A stretch of 64,000 nt of DNA from JAYYPW01 sp036128855 (GTDB taxonomy: Bacteria; Pseudomonadota; Gammaproteobacteria; Comchoanobacterales; Comchoanobacteraceae): the NCBI GenBank assembly GCA_036128855.1, contig JAYYPW010000014.1:62001-126000 (forward strand). The letters run 5' to 3'. The translations under genes and the position numbers were made by a program. Position 1 is the stretch's first letter. Each line of letters opens with the position of its first letter. Positions 9,348-18,114 of the stretch are shown in pieces. The notes beneath the pieces were generated by a model. That model did not search any database and was not told where the DNA came from. It worked only from the letters and a program-made list of their open reading frames with translations.

Positions 9348-9379
9348 ATTCCTATTAATTATGCGCCTATAATAGGAAT
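9348..9379. repeat. 10-bp inverted repeat between convergent genes
   Basis: ATTCCTATTA (9348-9357) and TAATAGGAAT (9370-9379) form a perfect stem with a 12-base loop. It lies between the convergent CobW and DUF2157-like genes. No T-run on either side, so its role is unclear. Confidence 0.4.
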
Positions 9380-9434
9380 AAGTAAGTTTAAAATTTTCGA
9401 AGGCATCTAAATATCTATTAGGGACCTGCAAAAG

Positions 9435-10529
9435 TTATATCGACTCTAAATTATCGCCTTTAATACTTTCTTTTAAGTCATTGTAGAAATCTTCTGCATA
9501 AACACCGATCGCCCAGAAACCAAGTGCCAAGAAGCCAAAAAATATGCTTTTGGGTGTATCGAACCAAAATAACTCGAAAAACTTTTGCACTATAATGATA
9601 GTTAGAAAAGTTAAGCCAAAGCCTCTGGTTATAGTGTTATTAAAATACAAGCCATGTAATATTGAGCAGCATGCTGCAACAAATAAGATTATAACCCACA
9701 TCAGCTGACTACTGCTGCTTGTGTGTAATAGCCCACCATCTAAATGCAGTAAACTACTAGCAGACGACAACACCCAAAGTGATATGAATATGTACAACAA
9801 GCCCATAACTTGCGTACTTTTGCTAACTGGCTGAATATACTTAACCAGGCTAATACCAAAAGCAGCAATTAGCAATACGCATCCATAGAGTATATAAACC
9901 TCAGGTAAACTAAAAACCGCCTCCTCAGTAAGCATTGCGTACAATGAATTTGATCCTAATAAGCTACCTAAAGAAAGTATTGCAAAAACCCATACTAGTG
10001 AAGATTGTAGCAGCAAGCCTGCAACTGCAAGAATTGCTATCGTTAAGATTTGGTAGCTTGTAATCATCCATAGCATATCTGGCACCTGCATGTCTGGGGC
10101 ACTTATTATCTGGTAGGCGACTGATATACCGATTGCAACTTGTGTCAGGCAAACCCCAAGAAAATATAATGTCCCTGATACGTAACGATTGCAGGTTTGC
10201 TCAGAATTTACGAAGTAGCCTACCAAGAAAAACAAGACCGCAATGAAGCCCAAGAAAAAAGTTGCACCTGTCGTCTCTAAGTTAGTAAGGAAGTTTATCA
10301 CCTTTTCTGTGCCGAGCATGGCAAAAAAGCTGATGACTGAAAATATTGAAGCCACGGTGAATGCACATTTTGTGATTAAATTCCAGTTTAGGCCACCACC
10401 CTCTATTGCAGATAACAGTGATTCTGCAGTTTCGTTACTAATCAGACCCTGCTCTTCAAAGAAGAATAGTAATTGTGATACGAAGGAATACTGCGAGTTT
10501 GTTACTTCTAACTGCTGCTGGTCTGACAT
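9435..10529 (-). CDS. Polytopic membrane protein, DUF2157-like
   Basis: 364 residues with about 9-10 hydrophobic helices after a soluble N-terminus of about 50 residues that contains a short acidic helix (LISNETAESLLSAIEGGG). This arrangement, a small N-terminal helical domain followed by closely spaced helices, fits DUF2157-type membrane proteins, though the match is by general architecture only. The tail ends in a charged segment (YNDLKESIKGDNLESI). Function unknown. The gene lies head to tail after the Nudix gene on the same strand, with about 170 bases between. Confidence 0.5.
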   Translation of the reverse strand: MSDQQQLEVTNSQYSFVSQLLFFFEEQGLISNETAESLLSAIEGGGLNWNLITKCAFTVASIFSVISFFAMLGTEKVINFLTNLETTGATFFLGFIAVLFFLVGYFVNSEQTCNRYVSGTLYFLGVCLTQVAIGISVAYQIISAPDMQVPDMLWMITSYQILTIAILAVAGLLLQSSLVWVFAILSLGSLLGSNSLYAMLTEEAVFSLPEVYILYGCVLLIAAFGISLVKYIQPVSKSTQVMGLLYIFISLWVLSSASSLLHLDGGLLHTSSSSQLMWVIILFVAACCSILHGLYFNNTITRGFGLTFLTIIIVQKFFELFWFDTPKSIFFGFLALGFWAIGVYAEDFYNDLKESIKGDNLESI

Positions 10530-10699
10530 AGGACATAATTAGTTAAGTGTATTTTAATCATACCACTGGAAAAGTTGTATTCCTAGTAATTTTTCCTAGT
10601 AGTGGTGTATATACATTGTATCCTTATGAATTATTACTACCTACAATGTTGATGCTATTGCAGACTAAGATCAAGACAGCTGTGACCCTCTATGCCCTC

Positions 10700-11218
10700 C
10701 TATGCGGGATCTCGACCCAAATCAACCCAAATAGGAGACTCAGGATATTGCTTATTAAGTATATCAGGAAGAATACTTGGTAAAATTACGGGATATATTA
10801 CTTGTTTACAAGTTTTGATCTGCTCTAAGTTAAACCAGGCTAATTTTTTTAACACCTCTTGCTCATTGACCGTTAAATTATGCAATGAGACATTTGAATT
10901 ATTCGTATGAGCTACGATAAACTGCTGCTGCATTCTTGTTAAGACCCCTGATAGTATCATTTCATACTCTCCGTACCAGACGATGGGACCAAAAACAATA
11001 TCGTCTTTCTCCAGACCGGCCTCCTCATACAGCTCTCTTTGAGCCGCAGCCAAAAGAGTTTCACCAGACTCAATCTGGCCACCTATAGTGAACCAAAAAC
11101 AAGGCAATACCTTGCCGTCTTTTGAACCAGTTGTTGGGTCCTCTGCACAAACTAGCAGTAGCTCATTTGTGTCATTGAGCAAGAGAATTCTTACGCTTTT
11201 ATGAGTTGGCAAGGTCAC
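10700..11218 (-). CDS. Nudix hydrolase
   Basis: 172 residues with a complete Nudix box, G-x5-E-x7-RE-U-x-EE-x-G-U, around residues 47-70 (GQIESGETLLAAAQ followed by RELYEEAGL). Nudix enzymes hydrolyse nucleoside diphosphates linked to another group; the substrate cannot be predicted here. The start is a GTG at 11218 without a clear ribosome site, so the N-terminus is less certain. The region after the box (WFNLEQI, then the C-terminal helix) is usual for the family. Confidence 0.9.
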   Translation of the reverse strand: MTLPTHKSVRILLLNDTNELLLVCAEDPTTGSKDGKVLPCFWFTIGGQIESGETLLAAAQRELYEEAGLEKDDIVFGPIVWYGEYEMILSGVLTRMQQQFIVAHTNNSNVSLHNLTVNEQEVLKKLAWFNLEQIKTCKQVIYPVILPSILPDILNKQYPESPIWVDLGRDPA

Positions 11219-11337
11219 TAGATATACCGATTGGAATTTATGTACCTCTTACGCCGCTTAAGCAGTAAACTGTTATCTAGAAGACCCGAAGGCTAAAAGC
11301 TTACATCTCGAGGCAACAAGTATACTCATAATTCAGC

Positions 11338-12042
11338 TTATGCGTTTGCAATAGAGTTTTGGTCTGTGCAGGCTGCATACCAGATAATCATACCGAAAGC
11401 GATTTTGTTGACAAAGTCGGCTAGATTATAGATTAGGTTCAACATATCTGAATCCACTTGTCCGGTCATGTACCCTAAAACGTAACCGATTGGATAGATC
11501 GCCCACCCTACAGTTACAACTAGACGCAAACTAGTAAAAGCTAGTTGACATGCAGGGCTTGTAGAATTACTGCTAATCTCACTTGCTTCACCTAAGAATA
11601 TTTCATAAAGAATGACAAACCAGGCTATCATACCTAAGCCGAAGTAGAAGGTTACATCTCCAAGTCCAGCTTCACCAATGTAACCGAACACAAGCATGAG
11701 GACTGATGCTGTAAGTAGACGCCAAAAAAGCATGATGGGCACCATTGCAACTGCAGCAAGTATCAAATAAAACTCTACAATTTGTAGCGGCACTGTTATA
11801 AACCAGTCAATATAGCGATATGTAATGGGTGATGCGGCGAGTGCTACCCAAATATCTCTCATGTATAAATAATGTACAAATGCAATGCCCGTAACAAGAG
11901 TCATTACAGTCATAGATAGTTGCCACTTCTTTGGCACGTTGCTTCTTTCTAATACAAAAAAGACGGTGGCGGCTAGAAGTGCCATGCTAGTGATGAAAAA
12001 TGATACACCAACAAAATCGAGGGGCTTGAGTAGTTCTTGCAT
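11338..12042 (-). CDS. Proteorhodopsin, blue-type light-driven proton pump
   Basis: 234 residues, seven helices. Helix C reads RYIDWFITVPLQIVEFYLIL: D79 is the proton acceptor, T83 and E90 complete the DTE motif of proton-pumping proteorhodopsins, and Q87 is at the tuning position (105 in the reference protein), where Gln gives blue absorption and Leu green. H57 (AFVHYLYMR) matches the conserved helix-B histidine, and K213 (DFVNKIAFG) is the retinal Schiff-base lysine. It pumps protons outward in light and could feed ATP synthesis or transport. No retinal synthesis genes lie nearby, so retinal may come from elsewhere in the genome or from the host. A sigma70-like promoter precedes it. Confidence 0.96.
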   Translation of the reverse strand: MQELLKPLDFVGVSFFITSMALLAATVFFVLERSNVPKKWQLSMTVMTLVTGIAFVHYLYMRDIWVALAASPITYRYIDWFITVPLQIVEFYLILAAVAMVPIMLFWRLLTASVLMLVFGYIGEAGLGDVTFYFGLGMIAWFVILYEIFLGEASEISSNSTSPACQLAFTSLRLVVTVGWAIYPIGYVLGYMTGQVDSDMLNLIYNLADFVNKIAFGMIIWYAACTDQNSIANA

Positions 12043-12075
12043 GATATTTACCTATAAAATTATACGCTACTAACC

Positions 12076-12104
12076 AGTATATCCTGTTGTTGTTCTAAAT
12101 CCAA
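12076..12104 (-). promoter_or_regulatory. Promoter for proteorhodopsin
   Basis: On the minus strand, TTGGAT (12104-12099), 17-base spacer, TATACT (12081-12076), followed after about 33 bases by the ATG at 12042 with an AGG ribosome site. Confidence 0.55.
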
Positions 12105-12120
12105 GTCATGTGATAAAATC

Positions 12121-12149
12121 TTGACTGTTATGGTTATTTTAAGTATAAT
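12121..12149 (+). promoter_or_regulatory. Sigma70-type promoter for the hydrolase pair
   Basis: TTGACT (12121-12126), exactly 17 bases, TATAAT (12144-12149). The predicted transcript start is around 12156, only about 11 bases before the ATG at 12167, so the leader would be very short. Confidence 0.75.
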
Positions 12150-12166
12150 AGTCAAAGTAAAAATAA

Positions 12167-13495
12167 ATGGAAAATATGTTGGTGTGTCTATCACAAATCG
12201 TGTCAAAGTTATTTGCTGATCAAGTTTTTTGGCTTGACCATAAATCTATCGCCTATCACGAGAATAACAACTATAGCGAGTTTACGGATCCGAGCCATCA
12301 TCATCCACAGGGTTTTTTTAGACTGGAATCCACCATCTTAAACTTCAACAACACCAAGCATCAGAATAGCCAAATAAAAATGCTCTCTTTGTGTCTACGC
12401 AACCCAGCTCACCGGACCCAACATACACCTTTGCATCATAATATGCATCTTGTCTATTTCCTTGGTGCAAACTCTACACTTGAGCATAAATCTTGGGACT
12501 GGAAAGTTTTCGCTATGACTGGGCTCACCATCCACGGTGCCAATTATCCATCTAATAAGTATTGCTTTCAGGATCTAGTCCTTTTCGGTATTGCGATTGT
12601 ACATAATCTAATTCATCAAAAAAACATACGACCTGAAAACATCATCCTTTATGGCGATAGTTTTGGTGGTGCGACTGCAGAATACGTTTTTCAACATTAC
12701 GCCAACCGGACAATTTATCTTGCATCAAGAATAGTCTCAAACAGCTTCACCTCTTTAGATAAAGTAATCACTGATATGCAAGAACGCGATGTAACTCATT
12801 TTTTTGGAGTCTCTTTTGGATACATTGTTAAATCTCTAATACTTCCCTATTGGAATGCCACTCCTATTGCAACTACCCATTTGCACCCATCCCAACTATT
12901 TATCTCAAACCGTAGTGACGATAAACTTTTAAGCGACTCTCAACTGATACATCACACACCTAATCAAATAGGCCTGCTAAATCAAAATATTTTTCGCAGA
13001 TTTCGGGAAAGATACAATAATCTCCCTAATGATATTTTTCACTCTGACTTTGATAAAACCTTTGATCTGCATAACCCCCATCCTAGTCCTCATAAGTCAC
13101 ACACTATGATGCTACTGATTTGGGCAGCAAGAATTCTACTTCAACATCAGAAGCTGCGTTTGCGTCATAATACTTCAGAATTTAGAAGACAGCAAATTCG
13201 CCACGATTCTCATTGTGCAATGTACGTTGAATGTGATCCTGAATCTGCAACAATAGAATATGAAGGTAAGGAAGATGACTCAAGCTTTGGTCATGGTTCA
13301 GCTCCGTGTCATAGCGGACCTCATAACACAGAGTTGATGCTTAGTGCCGTACTAACCAATCTCAAAATCACCCAGTCTGTAAAAAAGATTCATAATAAAT
13401 TATGGTGGATCACCCAAACTTCCGCCTGGAAGAAACACCAAGCACGAAAAATAAATACAAATGGCCTACACAAACCTTTTTTTTCAAAAATCTAG
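12167..13495 (+). CDS. Alpha/beta-hydrolase-fold protein, putative effector (Ser form)
   Basis: 442 residues. The core has a strand HLVYFLGAN, then NIILYGDSFGGATAEYVFQ with nucleophile S165 in G-x-S-x-G, and SNRSDDKLL (D251/D252) as probable acid. A histidine-rich segment (NPHPSPHKSH, about residues 305-315) may supply the catalytic His. It is clearly paralogous to the next gene: HLV-FLG, the elbow, ATAE/SIAEATFQ, RIVSNS/RVLSNN and the DD motif line up. The protein is His-rich and has no signal peptide. The family resembles Legionella SidB/Sdb-type Dot/Icm substrates in layout, but I cannot confirm homology. It is followed 34 bases later by its paralogue. Confidence 0.7.
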   Translation: MENMLVCLSQIVSKLFADQVFWLDHKSIAYHENNNYSEFTDPSHHHPQGFFRLESTILNFNNTKHQNSQIKMLSLCLRNPAHRTQHTPLHHNMHLVYFLGANSTLEHKSWDWKVFAMTGLTIHGANYPSNKYCFQDLVLFGIAIVHNLIHQKNIRPENIILYGDSFGGATAEYVFQHYANRTIYLASRIVSNSFTSLDKVITDMQERDVTHFFGVSFGYIVKSLILPYWNATPIATTHLHPSQLFISNRSDDKLLSDSQLIHHTPNQIGLLNQNIFRRFRERYNNLPNDIFHSDFDKTFDLHNPHPSPHKSHTMMLLIWAARILLQHQKLRLRHNTSEFRRQQIRHDSHCAMYVECDPESATIEYEGKEDDSSFGHGSAPCHSGPHNTELMLSAVLTNLKITQSVKKIHNKLWWITQTSAWKKHQARKINTNGLHKPFFSKI

Positions 13496-13529
13496 ATGAT
13501 AGGATTTAAACAGCAACAGGAGATAAACC

Positions 13530-15278
13530 ATGATCCGATTACTAAAGCGCTTCCTAAACAACATGGTAGCTAGTTTCAAATTTGCATGTAATATTTTATA
13601 TCAGGGTTTTCTTAATGTAGTCTGGGCACTTAAAACCCTTGTAAACACCATAGCGTACTACTGCCCACTATGGCTACCAGTATCTGTCTACGCACTTACC
13701 ATCTTATTTCCACAGGCATATGTACCGCTTATGGTAGCAAGCATTTCTTTCCTACTTGTTGCACACTTTAGCAACCATTCTTTTTTCAAAGCACATCCTA
13801 AGCGTGATGTACTCTCAGATTTTACCATATGGTTCCAAGGCGTGATAACTTATCTCACCTTATATCGTAAGAATAACTGGCTTGGTAAAGGCGATGGTAA
13901 CAACCTGAAAGAATACTACGACAGCCTTACTTCTGCTGCAGATTTAAGCCCAGAAGAACTCAAACTTGATTACGATGAGTGGTTTAAAAAACACCACGGC
14001 GATAAAAGTAAGTATACCTCTAAACAATCGCACAAGATTTGGCTAAGACATAATTATGCAAAGATTTTTCAGGGCCTAGTTGTTCGTGACGAGTTTGTCC
14101 ACGCGAAAAATGAATATAACCAAGATCTATCCCCACATGTCTTTCATATAAAACATAAAAATCCAAAAAGAAAGTCCAGCAAGCATTTAGTAATGTTTCT
14201 TGGTAGAAGACTCTCTGCTGAAGATCGTATCGAAGAAATTAATTACCTCGCGTATAAAACCGGTATGCATGTTCACGTTATGAACTATCCTCGTATCAAT
14301 GACACGAAAGGCATGGGATATACAGAAGCAGATCTGGTCCGCTGCGGCTCTGCTATGATTAACGCACTTTTAGCTAAAAATAGCCAGATTGTAGGCGTTA
14401 AGCCCAAAGATGTTGTGCTATTTGGTAACTGTATAGGAGCAAGTATTGCAGAAGCTACCTTCCAGGACTTTAAACGTAAAAATATTCGTTTATCTGGTCG
14501 AGTTCTCTCGAATAATTATGCCTATTTTAAGCCTGGAGTACGTAGTATTCTCTTGAGCAATATCGAGACGATTCTCGGCTTGCGTTTCTGTAAGCCTTGG
14601 AAACGTAATCTATACTTTTGGTCTTTATGTATATTGTTATCCCCGATTATAATACCTTTATTAATTCTAGTTGAGTTTCTACCATTATTTGGCTGGAAAA
14701 ACTCCCCTCATGCTACTGTTAAAGGACAGGGTTTTAATGCCTTGCTTATTGGTAGACACGACGATGGTATTCTAACTGGCAAGACTCGACATATTGATCA
14801 CGCCCAAAACACAGCTATCACTGAACTCGAAAAGAAGTACAATAAAGCACTAGCTAGTGATCCAGCCGTAGTACAACAACAAGATGAGCATTGGATGGCT
14901 AAATCTCTAATCATGCTAAAAAAGCAAGCTAGAAGCGCTGATACTATACTTACTAAAGCAACTTATGCACAAAAAGGTCGTATGAAAAACATCTGCAACG
15001 AACCGCATTTTGCTGACTTTAAAGACATGGGTGTGCGTAAAACACCTAACAGTACAGATACTTTGGATAATGCTGACGATGCAATAATGGATTTGATTGA
15101 GTCGAGTACTAAGTTACAAGACATACACAACGCTCGACATACTATCTTAGACTTTATGCAGCAACATAGAATGCAGATACACCAGCGTTATGTTGGCAAG
15201 AAGAAAGTACCATCAGGTACTAAAGGCTACAGTAGTAAAATACCACAATCCACCATCAAACCTTTTCGTGTCCAATAA
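13530..15278 (+). CDS. Alpha/beta-hydrolase-fold membrane protein (Cys form)
   Basis: 582 residues, paralogue of the preceding gene with an N-terminal extension. Hydrophobic segments at about residues 40-80 and about 365-390 suggest membrane attachment. The core has HLVMFLGRR (about 219), then DVVLFGNCIGASIAEATFQ, where the nucleophile elbow is G299-N-C301-I-G303: cysteine replaces the usual serine, as in dienelactone-hydrolase-like enzymes. GRHDDGIL aligns with the acid motif of the first protein. The long C-terminal tail is basic and has no known domain. A purine-rich AACAGGAGATAA ribosome site precedes the ATG. It is probably co-transcribed with 12167-13495. Substrate and secretion are unknown. 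Confidence 0.7.
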   Translation: MIRLLKRFLNNMVASFKFACNILYQGFLNVVWALKTLVNTIAYYCPLWLPVSVYALTILFPQAYVPLMVASISFLLVAHFSNHSFFKAHPKRDVLSDFTIWFQGVITYLTLYRKNNWLGKGDGNNLKEYYDSLTSAADLSPEELKLDYDEWFKKHHGDKSKYTSKQSHKIWLRHNYAKIFQGLVVRDEFVHAKNEYNQDLSPHVFHIKHKNPKRKSSKHLVMFLGRRLSAEDRIEEINYLAYKTGMHVHVMNYPRINDTKGMGYTEADLVRCGSAMINALLAKNSQIVGVKPKDVVLFGNCIGASIAEATFQDFKRKNIRLSGRVLSNNYAYFKPGVRSILLSNIETILGLRFCKPWKRNLYFWSLCILLSPIIIPLLILVEFLPLFGWKNSPHATVKGQGFNALLIGRHDDGILTGKTRHIDHAQNTAITELEKKYNKALASDPAVVQQQDEHWMAKSLIMLKKQARSADTILTKATYAQKGRMKNICNEPHFADFKDMGVRKTPNSTDTLDNADDAIMDLIESSTKLQDIHNARHTILDFMQQHRMQIHQRYVGKKKVPSGTKGYSSKIPQSTIKPFRVQ

Positions 15279-15502
15279 GATCGTGGACATTTAAAAACTC
15301 GCAATACTATCTACCAATTCTATTTATGGTGTAGCATTGCTTTTCTGCATGACTAATGGTCGCCTACTTTTACTCCAGATGAATCTCTAGCCCCTGTTAA
15401 GCTTCAGTTCATCACAATATTGTAGTCGCAACCTATCACTCAGCCTATTCATCTTATGATGAGTCACTAGCTACAAACTCCAATGACTGCGCAATTATGT
15501 AC

Positions 15503-16891
15503 TTATTCGGTAGTTTGGTAATTCTTTTCTCCTAGCTGAATAAGGATAGCTTTTGCCTCTGCAACTGTTTTGACAAAGTAGATATTTGCCGATATGTTTT
15601 TCATTGCTAATTTATTTCCTGCAGGAATTATAATATGCTTAATTCCATGTTGCAGTGCAGCTTGAACCCGCGCTTGTCCTTGTTGTATAGGTCTTACCTC
15701 TCCATTCAACCCCAGCTCACCCATAACCACTAAATCTCTGGGCAACTTCATATTAGTTAGAGATGAAAATATCGCAAGACAAAGCGCAAGGTCTGCCGAG
15801 GTTTCTTGGATTTTTAACCCTCCTACGACATTAATAAAGATATCATACTGGTGACAAGCTACTTTCGCATGTTTATGTAAAATTGCTAGAAGCATATTGA
15901 CTCTCTGTTGATCTAATCCCATAACAACCCGCCTAGGATTCTGACCATAACTCTCATCCACAAGCGTTTGCAGCTCAACAAGCAACGCGCGTGATCCCTC
16001 CCAAGTACTTGTAATAGTACTGCCTGACTGAGCATCAGTGTCTTTACTTAGGAATAATAAAGATGGATGTTTGACTTCTTTTAAGCCTTGCTCGAGCATA
16101 GCAAATACGCCAAGCTCATGAACTGCGCCAAAACGATTTTTTATTGCTCGCAATAATCTATATCTCCCAGTCTGCTCCCCCTCAAGATATAACACTGTAT
16201 CGACCATATGCTCTAACACGCGTGGTCCAGCGACATGCCCGTCTTTGGTGACGTGGCCAACCAGAATTACAGTTACCTGCTGTTGCTTAGCCATCTGTGT
16301 GAGCTGCATAGCGCACTCTCGAACTTGACTCACACTCCCTGCAGCCTGTGATAACTCGCTGTGAGCCATCGTTTGTATTGAGTCAATCACCACAATAGCT
16401 GCTTTTGTTTGCTTAATCTGCTCTAAAATTAGGCCCAAATCTGTTGCAGGAAATATCCATACCTGACTGCGATCTAACTGCATACGCTCAGCGCGAAGTG
16501 CTACTTGATCTGCAGACTCCTCGCCGGTTACATATAACGTTTTATTGGACTTTTTCCCTAGATAACATAACATTTCTAGCAGTAAGGTAGACTTTCCAAC
16601 TCCGGGATCTCCCCCAACTAATAATACAGACCCAGGGACTAAGCCACCTCCTAGCACACGATCACACTCCTGCCAACCAGTGGTTATACGGGCTAAACTC
16701 TCCGCCTGTACAGAATCAAGACAAACTGCTTGTTGGATCGTTTGACCTGCATAGCTGTGCTTGCTCGCACTCTTTTTCACGATAGCCTGCTCTTCAAGCG
16801 TATCCCATTCTCCACAGCTAAAGCACTTGCCTTGCCATTGTCCTGTCTGTGTGCCACAGGCTCGGCACTGGTATAGTTTTTTCACCTTCAT
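15503..16891 (-). CDS. radA: DNA repair protein RadA
   Basis: 462 residues, RecA-like ATPase that promotes branch migration during recombination. The N-terminal zinc finger has C-x2-C...C-x2-C (CRACGTQTGQWQ, then CFSCGEW), Walker A is GGDPGVGKSTL near residue 95, and the RadA-specific KNRFG motif appears as IKNRFGAVHELG. The C-terminal Lon-protease-like domain follows (NVVGGLKIQETSADLALCLAI). Full length. Divergent from 17015. Confidence 0.97.
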   Translation of the reverse strand: MKVKKLYQCRACGTQTGQWQGKCFSCGEWDTLEEQAIVKKSASKHSYAGQTIQQAVCLDSVQAESLARITTGWQECDRVLGGGLVPGSVLLVGGDPGVGKSTLLLEMLCYLGKKSNKTLYVTGEESADQVALRAERMQLDRSQVWIFPATDLGLILEQIKQTKAAIVVIDSIQTMAHSELSQAAGSVSQVRECAMQLTQMAKQQQVTVILVGHVTKDGHVAGPRVLEHMVDTVLYLEGEQTGRYRLLRAIKNRFGAVHELGVFAMLEQGLKEVKHPSLLFLSKDTDAQSGSTITSTWEGSRALLVELQTLVDESYGQNPRRVVMGLDQQRVNMLLAILHKHAKVACHQYDIFINVVGGLKIQETSADLALCLAIFSSLTNMKLPRDLVVMGELGLNGEVRPIQQGQARVQAALQHGIKHIIIPAGNKLAMKNISANIYFVKTVAEAKAILIQLGEKNYQTTE

Positions 16892-17014
16892 TTATACTCC
16901 TAGTATAGTGTTAATCAGAGATAGGACTTGTGTTGATCTTAAATTGCTGCATTTTTTCCTTTTTCATTTCCTATCCCTATGTTAGTATAGCAGAAAGTTA
17001 ACAAGAATAACGGC

Positions 17015-17881
17015 ATGCAAAACATTTTGTTATCGCAAACCTTCTATAAACTATATGTTCTTGCGAGTGTCTTTTTTGCATCATACGTGCAAGCCAAAGT
17101 ATCCCGCTGGGTTTTGAATATGAAGTTTCCTCCTGAGCGATATGTATTCGAGGACTACTTTAACACTCTCAATCTTGCCATTTTTTGGGTATCACGCTTT
17201 ATTTTTATAACGTGTAAATCAATTAGCCTCGCTCAAGAAGATTTTAATAGAAACGCTAAATGGAAGATTGCTCTGACTATTTTATCTGGACCTGTAGTCA
17301 ATATATTGTTAGCAAACTCGCTTCTTGCTCTATCTCTCCTCGCCCCAAGTCTGACTGTTTTTTGTAATTTTGTCTCTATAAGTCTGATTAATGCGACGAT
17401 AATTTCATTAATACCCATCCCGCCATCTTCAGGCTACTATCTGCTTGCACTTGTTTTACCTAAAAAGTATCGCAATATGATTGTTGAGGAAAAGCCCAAC
17501 ACAGAACAGTGGGAGCGGCATTTATACTTTTTATGTTTCTGGATTATCGCTTCAGGCATGACGGGCCAGTATCTGTTACACACTGCCATACACTCTATGT
17601 CCCAATTTCTCTGGGCCTGGCAGCCTTTGGTTACAACAGCTGCTGCGGTTATTTGTCTCTTATCTCTAGTTCGGCGAGTTTCATTATATAACAAATCTAA
17701 CCCTTTAGGCCTACCTTTAGAGAACGCAGCATGTATAAAATCTCGGCAACCTAGTACTCCACTTAATAACCCCACCCCAAGACCGTCCAACACTACAACC
17801 AGCAATGAACCCTCCAAAGAGAAGAAACGCGAGATAATACTCTCTGCTATTGAAAACAGAAGAAAAAAGAGCGCTAGATAA
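17015..17881 (+). CDS. Degenerate site-2 protease (M50) homologue, predicted inactive
   Basis: 288 residues with about five hydrophobic helices. Two M50 landmarks are visible in the right order and spacing: the second-helix motif ILSGPVVNILLA (residues 89-100, family form LAGPLANLLLA) and SLIPIPPSSG (131-140, family form NLIPIPPLDGG). The zinc ligand HExxH expected in the first helix is absent (SVFFASYVQAK occupies that place) and the Asp of PPLDG is Ser139. The segment KSISLAQEDFNRNAKWKIAL resembles the KPVPVNP..F.NP loop of YwhC-type enzymes. A basic, proline-rich tail of about 60 residues follows. It may be a membrane pseudoprotease with a binding or regulatory role. Confidence 0.65.
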   Translation: MQNILLSQTFYKLYVLASVFFASYVQAKVSRWVLNMKFPPERYVFEDYFNTLNLAIFWVSRFIFITCKSISLAQEDFNRNAKWKIALTILSGPVVNILLANSLLALSLLAPSLTVFCNFVSISLINATIISLIPIPPSSGYYLLALVLPKKYRNMIVEEKPNTEQWERHLYFLCFWIIASGMTGQYLLHTAIHSMSQFLWAWQPLVTTAAAVICLLSLVRRVSLYNKSNPLGLPLENAACIKSRQPSTPLNNPTPRPSNTTTSNEPSKEKKREIILSAIENRRKKSAR

Positions 17882-18114
17882 GAAGTGGAAACGGATACCT
17901 TTTAGCTATCTAATAGCAATACATGGTTTCAGCCTTCTTAGAGGGCCCCAGCTGTTTTTAAACAAACCTTTTGTATTTTTTGTAGTGTATTTCCTAGTCT
18001 TGTATACAAACCACCGCGTATCTCGTTATAGCATTCTATTATCCTTGTCTATACTGTATTGACTCCCCTTATTACTGAGTTTATTATAAATCTTTATATT
18101 CACAACCACCTGTT

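Noticed and set aside
17850..18062. 70-codon frame after the M50-like gene
   Set aside because: Overlaps the end of the preceding gene in another frame, low-complexity hydrophobic, no ribosome site.
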